DNA from: Poriferisodalis sp964484385
GTDB lineage: Bacteria > Actinomycetota > Acidimicrobiia > Acidimicrobiales > Poriferisodalaceae
Reading direction: 5' to 3'
Length of the DNA: 64,000 nt
NCBI GenBank assembly: GCA_964484385.1
Contig: CAZAFV010000004.1
Span: forward strand, 1 to 64,000
Under the pieces are notes generated by a model that searched no databases, had not been told where the DNA came from, and saw only the letters and a list, made by a program, of their open reading frames with translations. Of the stretch, positions 44,710 through 52,070 are shown in pieces (within the stretch, counting starts at the first letter, position 1; each line of letters opens with the position of its first letter). Made by a program: the position numbers and the translations under genes.

Positions 44710-45918
44710 TTAGCGCAGGCGGGATTCGACCATGTCGAGGGCGTCATCGGTCAGCACGGCGGCCACCCGGACACGATCGGCTGCGGCCGATCCGTAGAAC
44801 TCACCCGGCGATACGAGAATGCCCACCTCGGTGAGCAGCGTGCGAGTGAACGCCCACGCGTCGCCGTCGGGGGCTGCAGCCCAGAGGTAGAACCCGCCGC
44901 GTGGCAGCGCGGGTTCGGGTCCGAAGCGGCCGACGATGCGCGCGAGCCGCTCCAGCCGGTTCCGATACCGCTCTCGCTGTTCGGCGACATGGTCTTGGTC
45001 GGCCAGTGCTGCGACCGCTGCCGCCTGCGCCGGGCCCGGCACCATGAACCCGGCGTGCTTGCGAACCTCTCGCAGGTAGTGCACGAGCTCGGGATCGCCT
45101 GCGTAGAAACCCACCCGTACGCCAGCCAGGTTCGATCGCTTTGACAACGAATGAACCGCGACAACGCCGTCGACCTCGGCGCGCACGCCGCCGCTCTGTC
45201 GTGTGTCGACCTCATTGCCGTGGGCCTCGCCGCTGCCAGTTGTCGTCGCGGAGGTCGGTGTCAAGATCGTTCTGGGCACTCCATCCCATGTGAACTCGGC
45301 GTAGCACTCGTCGCTGAAGACAGGCACATCCCGTTCGCGTCCCCAGCGCGCAGCGGCATCGAGATCATCAAGGCCGCCGGCGGGATTGCCGGGTGTGTTG
45401 ACCCACAGCACCAAGGCCCGCTCAGCGTCGGCGTCGGAGATGGCGTCGAGCTGGATCGACCAGTGCTCGTCAGCCGGCACGGGCACCGCCCTGCAGCCGG
45501 CCAGCTCAGCTCCCATCGCATAGCTGGGATAGCTCACTTCGGGGAACAGCACGGTGTCGCGCTCGGGCGTGCGCAGTCGCAGCCAGTGCGGCAGCCCGGC
45601 CACAAACTCCTTCGAGCCGATCGTTGCTGCCACCTCGGTACCGCTGTCCACCTGCACACCGAGCCGTGCCGCGCACCAGCGCGCAGCAGCCTCCCGAAGC
45701 TCGGGCGTGCCGATCGACGGCGGGTAGCCGCGCTCGGAATCCGACCCGCCCAGCGCCGCCAGCACAGCCGGCGTGGGCGGATCCACCGGCGTGCCGATGG
45801 AGAGGTCCACCAGCCCGCCATCGTGCCGATCAGCGAGCGGTTTCAGTTCGTCCAACCGGTCATAGGGATACGGCGGCGGCACGTATCCGACATCTGCGTT
45901 CACCGCATCAGTGTGCAC
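44710..45918 (-). CDS. dapC: Succinyldiaminopimelate transaminase DapC
   Basis: A fold-type I PLP aminotransferase of up to 402 residues, matching actinobacterial DapC, which makes N-succinyl-LL-diaminopimelate for lysine and peptidoglycan. Marks are LVDLSIGTPVDPPTPAVLAA, ALVLWVNTPGNPAGGLDDLD, VFSDECYAEFTWDG (PLP Asp/Tyr) and HSLSKRSNLAGVRVGFYAGD with the Schiff-base Lys. GTG 45918 overlaps the vapC stop by 11 bp; GTG 45903 (VNADVGYVPPPYPYDRL) is an equally good start. No promoter is seen, so it may be read through from vapBC. dapF of the same pathway is 2 kb upstream on the same strand. Confidence 0.92.
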   Translation of the reverse strand: MHTDAVNADVGYVPPPYPYDRLDELKPLADRHDGGLVDLSIGTPVDPPTPAVLAALGGSDSERGYPPSIGTPELREAAARWCAARLGVQVDSGTEVAATIGSKEFVAGLPHWLRLRTPERDTVLFPEVSYPSYAMGAELAGCRAVPVPADEHWSIQLDAISDADAERALVLWVNTPGNPAGGLDDLDAAARWGRERDVPVFSDECYAEFTWDGVPRTILTPTSATTTGSGEAHGNEVDTRQSGGVRAEVDGVVAVHSLSKRSNLAGVRVGFYAGDPELVHYLREVRKHAGFMVPGPAQAAAVAALADQDHVAEQRERYRNRLERLARIVGRFGPEPALPRGGFYLWAAAPDGDAWAFTRTLLTEVGILVSPGEFYGSAAADRVRVAAVLTDDALDMVESRLR

Positions 45919-46312
45919 TGATCGGCGTCCAGACGATTCCGTCGACGTGCTCGAAGTGTCGGTCGGCTGAGACGAGGTCGGCGCCGGTTTCCATTGCGTG
46001 GGCAGCGATCCAAATGTCGTTGGTAGGAATTGGACGGCCCTTCGCCCGAAGCGCGGCCGCGATGCGTGAGTAACGATCGGCGGTCACCTGTCCGACATCC
46101 ACGAGCGAAGTGCGCGGGCTGTCCAAGAATGACCGCAGTGCATCCAGATTCTGCTCCTGACGGGAACCGCAGCGGAATCCGTGCATCAACTCGCCGACCA
46201 CGACTGCGGAGAGCAGCAGCTCACGAGCTCTCCTCACGAGCTGCGTGACTTCCTGCTGGCCTCGCATCAGCAGTGTGTAGGCATTGGTGTCGAGCAGCAG
46301 TCTCACTTCCAT
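45908..46312 (-). CDS. vapC: VapC-like PIN-domain toxin
   Basis: A 134-residue PIN ribonuclease. The four acidic residues are present: Asp in LLLDTNAYTLL near 7, Glu in AVVVGELMHGF near 42, Asp in PTNDIWIAAHAMET near 98, and Asp in LVSADRHFEHV near 116. It would cleave a tRNA or rRNA when unbound. The start ATG 46312 overlaps the vapB stop by 10 bp, the classic coupled TA layout. The stop overlaps the presumed start of dapC. The longer frame to 46381 lies inside vapB and is not used. Confidence 0.9.
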   Translation of the reverse strand: MEVRLLLDTNAYTLLMRGQQEVTQLVRRARELLLSAVVVGELMHGFRCGSRQEQNLDALRSFLDSPRTSLVDVGQVTADRYSRIAAALRAKGRPIPTNDIWIAAHAMETGADLVSADRHFEHVDGIVWTPISAH

Positions 46313-46566
46313 ATCACTTCGTCGATGACGTCGAGTTCCTTCAGCACGGCATCCATCTCGTCGTATTCCTCTTGCGACCACTTGCCGATGAGATGATCGA
46401 GCGACGAGCCGATGGAGTCATCGGCACTGGCGATATCGGACAATCCGGCGCCCTTGCGCAGTAGACGCAGCGCCGCCTTGTTCAGTGAGACACCTTCGCG
46501 TTGGGCGAGGCGCCGCATCGCGTCCTCAAGATCCTCATCGAAACCTCTGACCGTGAGTTGCTTCAT
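46303..46566 (-). CDS. vapB: VapB-like antitoxin (ribbon-helix-helix)
   Basis: An 87-residue antitoxin. The N-terminal half MKQLTVRGFDEDLEDAMRRL followed by GVSLNKAALRLLRKGAGL is a ribbon-helix-helix DNA-binding fold of the Arc/FitA type; the acidic C-terminal half GKWSQEEYDEMDAVLKELD should bind and block the toxin. ATG 46566 has CAGGAG 8 nt upstream, unlike the leaderless host genes. A repeat-rich operator lies upstream. The pair stands between hflX and dapC. Confidence 0.9.
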   Translation of the reverse strand: MKQLTVRGFDEDLEDAMRRLAQREGVSLNKAALRLLRKGAGLSDIASADDSIGSSLDHLIGKWSQEEYDEMDAVLKELDVIDEVIWK

Positions 46567-46581
46567 GTTCGAACTCCTGAG

Positions 46582-46621
46582 TGAGTCAGTTATGAGTCAC
46601 TATAGATCGTCACATGACTCA
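46582..46621 (-). promoter_or_regulatory. vapBC promoter-operator
   Basis: TGAGTCA occurs at 46582-46588 and 46593-46599, and its reverse complement TGACTCA at 46615-46621. The two direct copies are 11 bp apart, one helical turn. On the minus strand TATAGT (46604 to 46599) is a good -10 inside the array. This fits autorepression by VapB(C). Confidence 0.75.
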
Positions 46622-46625
46622 ACCA

Positions 46626-48041
46626 TCATGCGTCAACTTCTCGGGTGCCGCCCTGGGCAGATGCTGACCGGACGACTTCGGATTCGTGGCTGTCGCCGGC
46701 ATCGAATGCGAACTCGGTGAACAGGCTGCGGGCGACGTCGTCGAGCCGTGCATGGACCACGGTCCCGTGGTCGTCGTGGGTCTCCGAGAGCACTTCGCCT
46801 TCGCGGTGCACTGCGGCGAGGGCGTCGCCTCGGGAGTAGGGGATGCGCAGTTCGGTGACCTCGGTGAGGTGCCGGAGACGGTCGCCGACAGCGAGCAGGA
46901 GCTCCTCGACGCCGTCGCCGCTGTTGGCCGATATCGCATGGGAGCCCTCGTAGCGGTCCAGCAACTGCCCCACGGTGCCGCCGTCGGCAGCGTCACATTT
47001 GTTGAACGCGATGAGCTCTTCGACGTCGCCGGCGCCGATCTCGCGCAGCACCGAGCGCACCACATCGATGTGCATCTCCGGCTCGGCCGCCGAGGCGTCG
47101 ACCAGGTGCACCAGCAGGTCGGCCTCGGCCACCTCCTCCAGCGTCGACATGAAGGCCTCCACCAGCGAGGTGGGCAGCTTCTTGATGAACCCGACCGTGT
47201 CGGTCACCAGCACCGTCTCGCCGCCGGGCAGCTGCAAGCGCCGCGTGGTGGCGTCGAGCGTGGCAAACAGCCGGTCTTCCACCAGCACGTTGGCCCCGGT
47301 GAGACGCCGCAGCAGGGTCGACTTGCCGGCATTGGTGTAGCCCACGATCGCCACGGTGTGGTAGCGGGAGCGCCGGCGCGACTTGCGCTGGTTCAGCCGG
47401 GTGCGCCGCAGCCCGCGCAGGTCCTTCTCGAGCCGCGCCAACCGCCGCTGGATCCGTCGGCGATCCACCTCGAGCTGGGTCTCGCCCGGTCCCCGCGTGC
47501 CGATCCCGCCCGCCTGCTGAGAGAGCTGCCGCCCGCGCCCGCGCAGCCGGGGCAGGCGGTAGCGGAGCTGAGCCAATTCCACCTGGGCCTTGCCCTCGAG
47601 CGTGGTGGCGTTCTGGGCGAAGATGTCGAGGATCACCGCAGTGCGGTCGAGCGCTGTGCGCTTCAGGATCCGTTCCAGGTTGAACTGCTGCGCCGGCGAC
47701 AGCTCGTCGTCGAAGACCACGGTGTCGGCATCGTGCTCAAGCGAGGCGTCCAGGATCTCGTCAGCCTTCCCCCGCCCCACAAACGTCGCCGGATCAGGAG
47801 CATCCCGCCGCTGAACAATCCGCTCCACCGAATCCGCCCCTGCGGTGTCCACCAACCGCTCCAGCTCGTCGAGATTGGCATCCACCTCATCAGCAGTCCG
47901 CTCCGCCAGCTGCACCCCCACCAGCACGATCTGCTCGCGAAAAGCCCGATCAATAAGCCCCGACTCAGCCCCGCCGAACTCCCCAAACCCACCCCGATGG
48001 CTCTCGTCCACCGCTCGGCCCACCTCGTCAGCTTCAGCCAT
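46626..48041 (-). CDS. hflX: GTPase HflX
   Basis: A 471-residue ribosome-associated GTPase that splits stalled ribosomes. The N-terminal HflX domain contains FVGRGKADEILDASLEHDAD and VFDDELSPAQQFNLERI; after a coiled coil (LEVDRRRIQRRLARLEKDL), the G domain has IVGYTNAGKSTLLRRLTG (G1), DTVGFIKKLP (G3) and AFNKCDAADGG (G4). ATG 48041 shares one base with the dapF stop (TGATG), so the two are coupled; the longer frame to 48074 would overlap dapF. dapF-hflX is a conserved actinobacterial pair, here on the strand opposite to miaBA. Confidence 0.96.
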   Translation of the reverse strand: MAEADEVGRAVDESHRGGFGEFGGAESGLIDRAFREQIVLVGVQLAERTADEVDANLDELERLVDTAGADSVERIVQRRDAPDPATFVGRGKADEILDASLEHDADTVVFDDELSPAQQFNLERILKRTALDRTAVILDIFAQNATTLEGKAQVELAQLRYRLPRLRGRGRQLSQQAGGIGTRGPGETQLEVDRRRIQRRLARLEKDLRGLRRTRLNQRKSRRRSRYHTVAIVGYTNAGKSTLLRRLTGANVLVEDRLFATLDATTRRLQLPGGETVLVTDTVGFIKKLPTSLVEAFMSTLEEVAEADLLVHLVDASAAEPEMHIDVVRSVLREIGAGDVEELIAFNKCDAADGGTVGQLLDRYEGSHAISANSGDGVEELLLAVGDRLRHLTEVTELRIPYSRGDALAAVHREGEVLSETHDDHGTVVHARLDDVARSLFTEFAFDAGDSHESEVVRSASAQGGTREVDA

Positions 48042-49048
48042 CAAGATTCCAGTGATGGTGCGCCTAGTGACCACTCATGGTCACCGAGGTTCTCCACCCA
48101 GACGCTGAGGATGGGGTGACCGTCGTCCTTGTCGGACGAGACGGTCGCCTCGCCGCCGGGCATCTCAACGAGCGTTTCTGCGCCGGGCTCCACGAGACCC
48201 CAATCCTGTGCCCGCACAGCCGCGGTGACGGCGCCCGTGCCACATGCCTGCGTCAAACCTGCGCCGCGCTCCCAGACAGACATGCCGATTGACGAATAGT
48301 CCGCTGAAGCGGAGTCCTCTTGCTCGGTCTGCCAGATGAATTCCACGTTGATGCCACGGGAGAAGTGCGCTTCGAATGCTGCACCGAGTTCGGCGGTTTC
48401 GCGTGCGTTCATCGGCCGGCCAGCGTGGATGACGAGATGCGGATTGCCGACGTCACCGGTTTCTCGCTGCACGCTTCCCAGCGCCTGGCTGATTTGGTCG
48501 TCGAGTGCAGCCGAGATGTCCGGTCCGCAGGCCACGTGAGGCATATGGACTTCGGCGAGCGGATCGCGGAGCTCGGCTGAGCCGCCCTCGCCTGTGGCGA
48601 GTTCGGCACTCAGGGTCACGCGCCTCACTCCGCCCACCGTGTCAACGGCAAGTTCGAGAAGGTCTCTGGGCGCGTCGGCACCGTCACCAATCTCCATGCC
48701 TGCAACGAAGGTGCGGGCGATCTCATTGGCCAAACACGCGAGTCCGTTGCCGCTCACTTCCGCTCGCGATCCGTCGGAGTTGAAAAGCGTCATCTCTACG
48801 CGCCTGACTTGTGGTGCGGAAGCTGTTTCGTTTGCTTCCGATGCCGAGTTCGGTTGCGTAACACTCATGCCAGTAGCCAGGATCAGGCCGTCGGCACCGA
48901 TGCTTGCGCGTCGGTCGCAGATCACTCGGGCGAATTCAGCCAAGTTGCCGACGCGTCGTTCGAGGTCGGCCTTCTCGCCGTCGCTCAACAGAGCAACGAG
49001 AAAGTCGTTGCCGAGACCCTGATGCTTGGCGAGTCGGAGCGTGTCCAC
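48041..49048 (-). CDS. dapF: Diaminopimelate epimerase DapF with Ser at first catalytic site
   Basis: A 335-residue DapF, which epimerises LL-diaminopimelate to the meso form for peptidoglycan and lysine. The N-terminal domain has LAKHQGLGNDFLVALL and FNSDGSRAEVSGNGLACLAN; the canonical sequence is A-E-x-C-G-N-G, so the first catalytic Cys is replaced by Ser99, with Cys104 five residues on. The second catalytic Cys is kept (TQACGTGAVTAA, Cys269), as are GNPHLVIHA and WERGAGLT. It is a little longer than usual because of a Ser/Ala-rich loop near 62-80. GTG 49048 has GACAAT 6 nt upstream, a variant leaderless promoter. Confidence 0.92.
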   Translation of the reverse strand: MDTLRLAKHQGLGNDFLVALLSDGEKADLERRVGNLAEFARVICDRRASIGADGLILATGMSVTQPNSASEANETASAPQVRRVEMTLFNSDGSRAEVSGNGLACLANEIARTFVAGMEIGDGADAPRDLLELAVDTVGGVRRVTLSAELATGEGGSAELRDPLAEVHMPHVACGPDISAALDDQISQALGSVQRETGDVGNPHLVIHAGRPMNARETAELGAAFEAHFSRGINVEFIWQTEQEDSASADYSSIGMSVWERGAGLTQACGTGAVTAAVRAQDWGLVEPGAETLVEMPGGEATVSSDKDDGHPILSVWVENLGDHEWSLGAPSLES

Positions 49049-49116
49049 CGCTCCATTGTCACACCTGGACCCTGAAATCCACGAGCGAATTGCGGCGCGA
49101 GGGCCAGCTGGCGTAG

Positions 49117-50076
49117 CTACGTGGTGGGTTCGCGCTGGCCGTAGTTCTTGAAGGTGTCCCCGATCGAGGTGGCTACCGAAGCCAGCTTCGAACGGCCCTC
49201 GTTCAGCCGGGGAGCCATGGCGGTCAGACCTTCGACGGTCCAGCGCCCCTCGGTGACGATGATGTCGTCATCCGCCAGCGACCAGCCCTGGTACAGGCCC
49301 ACCTCGTTGGCGCCCACATGGAACACCCCGCCAGTGAACGGGCAGTCTTCCGTAGAGAGGTACGCCACCAGCGGGCTGACGTTGGCCGGGTCGTACACAT
49401 CGAACTGCGCGGGGTCGTCGGGCGCCTTCACCACGTCGCCCAGCCCGGGCGTCTGCAGCGTCAGGCGGGTGCGTGCCACCGGCGCCAGGCAGTTGACGCG
49501 CACGTTGTAGCGGGCGAGCTCGCCGGCTGCCACGAGCGTCATCGCAGCAATGCCCGCCTTGGCGCCCGTGTAGTTGAACTGACCCAGGTTGCCGAGCATC
49601 GCGCCCGATGCCGTATTGATGATCGAGCCGTTGACTTCCTTGCCCGCCTTGGACTGCTCTCGCCAATACGCAGCCGCCCACCGGGTCGGGCAGAAGTGGC
49701 CCTTCATGTGCACTTCCACGACGGCATCCCACTCCGGCTCGGTCATGTTGACCACGACACGGTCGCGCAGGATCCCTGCGTTGTTGACCAGCACGTGCAG
49801 GTCGCCGAAGGCCTCGACGGCCTGATTCACCATGCGCTGGGCGCCCTCCCAGTCGGTGACGCTGTCGCCATTCGCTACCGCCTCACCGCCCATGGCCTCG
49901 ATCTCGGACACCACCTCTTGCGCAGGTCCCTGGTCTGCGCCGGTGCCGTCGGCGGAGCCGCCGAGATCGTTCACGACGATCTTCGCCCCCTCCGACGCCA
50001 TCAGCAGCGCATGCTCACGACCGATGCCGCGGCCGGCGCCGGTGATCAGCACGACACGTCCGTCAAGTGCACCCAT
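49117..50076 (-). CDS. SDR, peroxisomal MFE-2-type hydroxyacyl-CoA dehydrogenase-like
   Basis: A 319-residue SDR of the long form found in (3R)-hydroxyacyl-CoA dehydrogenases. Marks are VLITGAGRGIGREHALLMAS, IVVNDLGGSADGTG (an Asp after beta 2 selecting NAD), HVLVNNAGILRDRVVVNMTE, NTASGAMLGNLGQFNYTGAK (Ser-Tyr-Lys triad) and VRVNCLAPVARTRLT. The C-terminal extension FHVGANEVGLYQGWSLADDD is shared by that group. It would act in beta-oxidation of branched or sterol-derived acyl-CoAs. ATG 50076 has GGAGAA upstream. It is downstream of the tRNA-Gly gene. Confidence 0.88.
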   Translation of the reverse strand: MGALDGRVVLITGAGRGIGREHALLMASEGAKIVVNDLGGSADGTGADQGPAQEVVSEIEAMGGEAVANGDSVTDWEGAQRMVNQAVEAFGDLHVLVNNAGILRDRVVVNMTEPEWDAVVEVHMKGHFCPTRWAAAYWREQSKAGKEVNGSIINTASGAMLGNLGQFNYTGAKAGIAAMTLVAAGELARYNVRVNCLAPVARTRLTLQTPGLGDVVKAPDDPAQFDVYDPANVSPLVAYLSTEDCPFTGGVFHVGANEVGLYQGWSLADDDIIVTEGRWTVEGLTAMAPRLNEGRSKLASVATSIGDTFKNYGQREPTT

Positions 50077-50101
50077 GTTGTTCTCCCGTGATGGAACTTG
50101 G

Positions 50102-50175
50102 AGCGGATGACCGGGGTCGAACCGGCGACCTCAACCTTGGCAAGGTTGCGCTCTAACCAACTGAGCTACATCCGC
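50102..50175 (-). tRNA. tRNA-Gly (GCC)
   Basis: A 74-nt cloverleaf on the minus strand: acceptor GCGGATG/CATCCGC, D-loop AGCTCAGTTGGTTAGAGC, anticodon loop TTGCCAA (GCC) on a CAACC/GGTTG stem, T-arm CCGGTTCGACCCCGG, discriminator T. CCA is not encoded. TACAGT at 50191 to 50186 is a fitting -10 about 10 nt upstream. Confidence 0.95.
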
Positions 50176-50249
50176 GCGGCGGATCACTGTAGCAAGCGTC
50201 TATCGCAGAGACCCGTGGATCTGGCGGGGTGGAGCCGCGTTCGGACGGG

Positions 50250-50474
50250 TTATTCGGCAGGGGGCCGCAGGTCGATCCGCAGCGTCAGGATCCCGTCATC
50301 GAGCGTGGCGGTGGCATCGCCGATCATGGCGTAGTCCATGAAGTCGAGCTCGGCCTGACGGATGAAGTGACGCCGCTCCTCGCCCCCGATGGCGGGCAGG
50401 TTTCGCTTGCGCACCGCCACGGCACGCTCGGCGAAGCGGGTGATCATTTCCTGTGGGTCGAAGTTCTCGCTCAT
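50250..50474 (-). CDS. Conserved small hypothetical protein
   Basis: A 74-residue soluble, charged protein (MSENFDPQEMITRFAERAVA at the start, then GGEERRHFIRQAELDFMDYA and DDGILTLRIDLRPP). The middle looks helical and the end is a short beta hairpin. I recognise the general look from actinobacterial genomes but no defined family or function. It lies 13 bp after the membrane-protein fragment on the same strand, likely co-transcribed with it and metX. The start ATG 50474 has only a weak GAGAG site. Confidence 0.7.
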   Translation of the reverse strand: MSENFDPQEMITRFAERAVAVRKRNLPAIGGEERRHFIRQAELDFMDYAMIGDATATLDDGILTLRIDLRPPAE

Positions 50475-50487
50475 GTCGTTCTGGCTC

Positions 50488-50757
50488 TCATGATGGCTCG
50501 GCCGCGGTGCTCACGTCACTTTGCCACCGCTGCGCGGCCGTCCGCCGCAGGTACGCGACAAATCCGGTTCCGCATGCCACAGTGAGCAGGCCCAGCACCG
50601 CAACCAGCAGCCACCACACGCCAAGGCCCGAGCCCACGGCTTCCGACGGCACGTTGGCATGCCCATCGGCCAGCAGCGCGGTGCCGCCGGCGATCAACGG
50701 GTAGCTCCCGGCGGGCCGCGCGCCGCAGGCGCGGATGGCGTCGTAGACCGTTTCCGC
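50488..50757 (-). CDS. Membrane protein, C-terminal fragment at assembly gap
   Basis: The last 89 residues of an unknown protein whose beginning is lost in the N gap. It reads AETVYDAIRACGARPAGSYP and GGTALLADGHANVPSEA, then one membrane helix GVWWLLVAVLGLLTVACGTG and a short cytoplasmic tail FVAYLRRTAAQRW. This suggests an extracytoplasmic domain with a C-terminal anchor. The left contig is in another frame from metX, so this is a separate gene rather than the metX tail. Function unknown. Confidence 0.6.
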   Translation of the reverse strand, partial: AETVYDAIRACGARPAGSYPLIAGGTALLADGHANVPSEAVGSGLGVWWLLVAVLGLLTVACGTGFVAYLRRTAAQRWQSDVSTAAEPS

Positions 50758-50767
50758 NNNNNNNNNN
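50758..50767. other. Assembly gap (10 N)
   Basis: Ten Ns separate the metX 3' end from the membrane-protein fragment. I see no overlap between the flanks, so real sequence is missing. Confidence 0.95.
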
Positions 50768-51961
50768 GTCGATGAACTCGCCCATCGGCGGGCCGGTCTG
50801 GTCGGGCTCGGTGAGGAAGCCGTCATGGCCGTTGTCGCTGTCGATGTCGACGTGCTCGACTCGCATGGCCTCCCGGCTGCGCAGCGCCTCGACAATCCTG
50901 AGCTGCTGGGGTCGTGGGTACAGGAAATCGGTGCGCACGCTCATCACCATGGTTGGCGCCACGATGCGTGCGAGCGCTGCATCGATGCCGCCGCGGCCCC
51001 GCCCGACATCGTGCAGGTCCATCATCTTGTTGAGCACCAGGTAGGTGTTGGCGTCGAAGCGAGGCACGAACTTCGCTCCTTGGTAGTCGAGATAGCTCTC
51101 GACGTCGAAGCGCTGCTCGAGGCGCAGCGGCAGCACCGGGTCTTCGCTGTGGCGGGCGAAGCGGCGATCGAACTCGTCGCCGGAGCGGTAGTGGATCATC
51201 GCGATCCGCCGTGCATTGGCGAGACCACGATGGGGCCCGTCGCCGTCGGGCGCGTCGTAGTAGCGACCGCCCCTGAACTTCGGGTCGTCATAGATCGCCT
51301 GCCGCCCGACTTTGCTCCAGGCAATCTGCTGCGCGGATGCCTCCGCTGACGCGGCGATTACGACCAGCGAGCCGACCCGCTGGGGGTAGGTGATGCCCCA
51401 CTCCAGCACGGCCATGCCCCCCATCGAGCCGCCGACGACGCTGAGCCAGCGGTCGATGCCGAGGTGCCTGCCGAGCGCCCACTGCGAACGCACGACGTCG
51501 CGGTTGGTGACCACGGGAAAGTCGGGCCCGTAGCGCTCGCCGGTGGACGGGTTCAACGACGACGGGCCGGTGCTGCCTTGGCAGCCGCCGAGCACGTTCG
51601 CGCACACGATGAAGTAGCGGTTGGTGTCGAGCGGGCGGCCGGGGCCGATGAAGTCGTTCCACCAGCCCTCAGTGATCTGAGCGGGCGGGTGCGCTGCGCC
51701 ATGAGCGTGCGCATCGCCGGTCAGGGCATGGCAGACCAGCACGGCGTTGGAAGCGTCAGCATCGAGTGCGCCCCAGGTCTCATACGCGAGCACCGGCTTG
51801 TGGAGCACGCCGCCGCCTTCCAGCGTGAACGGCCGATCCGGCGACAGCTCGAAGAACTGCCGCCCGGCCGCGCCGAGGCCCGGGTGCCATGCACCCGAGG
51901 CGGGCAGCGGCCAGGCCGCCGCATCGTCGTTCGGGGCGCTTGCGCGCCTCGCACTGTCCAC
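50768..51961 (-). CDS. metX: Homoserine O-acetyltransferase MetX, C-terminus in gap
   Basis: An alpha/beta-hydrolase-fold acetyltransferase that makes O-acetylhomoserine for methionine synthesis; 398 codons are visible and only the last few residues are lost. Marks are KPVLAYETWGALDADASNAV, VCHALTGDAHAHG, FIVCANVLGGCQGSTGP, nucleophile SVVGGSMGGMAVLEW, acid in RTDFLYP and base in DNGHDGFL. GTG 51961 is chosen as the first start after the leader, with GAAGG 8 nt upstream. The usual partner metY is not visible. The leader contains a perfect hairpin. Confidence 0.93.
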
Positions 51962-52004
51962 AGCTGAGCCTTCGTCCTGGGCCTTCGATTCCGGAGGCCG
52001 GGTT

Positions 52005-52039
52005 CCAGCGGCCAGATTGCCGCTGGATAGGCAAGGGTA
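52005..52039 (-). promoter_or_regulatory. metX promoter and 5'-terminal hairpin
   Basis: On the minus strand TACCCT (52039 to 52034) predicts transcription from about 52027. The mRNA would begin with CCAGCGGC-AATCTG-GCCGCTGG, a perfect 8-bp stem (52026-52005), about 45 nt before the GTG. It does not match a SAM-binding RNA that I know. Confidence 0.5.
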
Positions 52040-52070
52040 CCGGTCGCTTCTGGCCCGTCTAAAGGGAATT

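Noticed and set aside
46566..46576. TTCGAA near vapB as a LexA site
   Set aside because: It lacks the N4 spacer between CGAAC and GTTCG, so it does not match the SOS box found at recA.
46686..48119. 477-residue plus-strand frame over hflX
   Set aside because: Shadow of hflX, which has all GTPase motifs in the other strand.
50516..50767. metX frame continuing across the second gap into the left contig
   Set aside because: The left contig has a better frame (membrane-protein fragment) and the metX reading there is Arg-rich nonsense; the gap length is arbitrary.
51962..52039. SAM riboswitch ahead of metX
   Set aside because: The leader is only about 65-75 nt with one simple hairpin; no SAM-I, SAM-II or SAM-IV core is visible.
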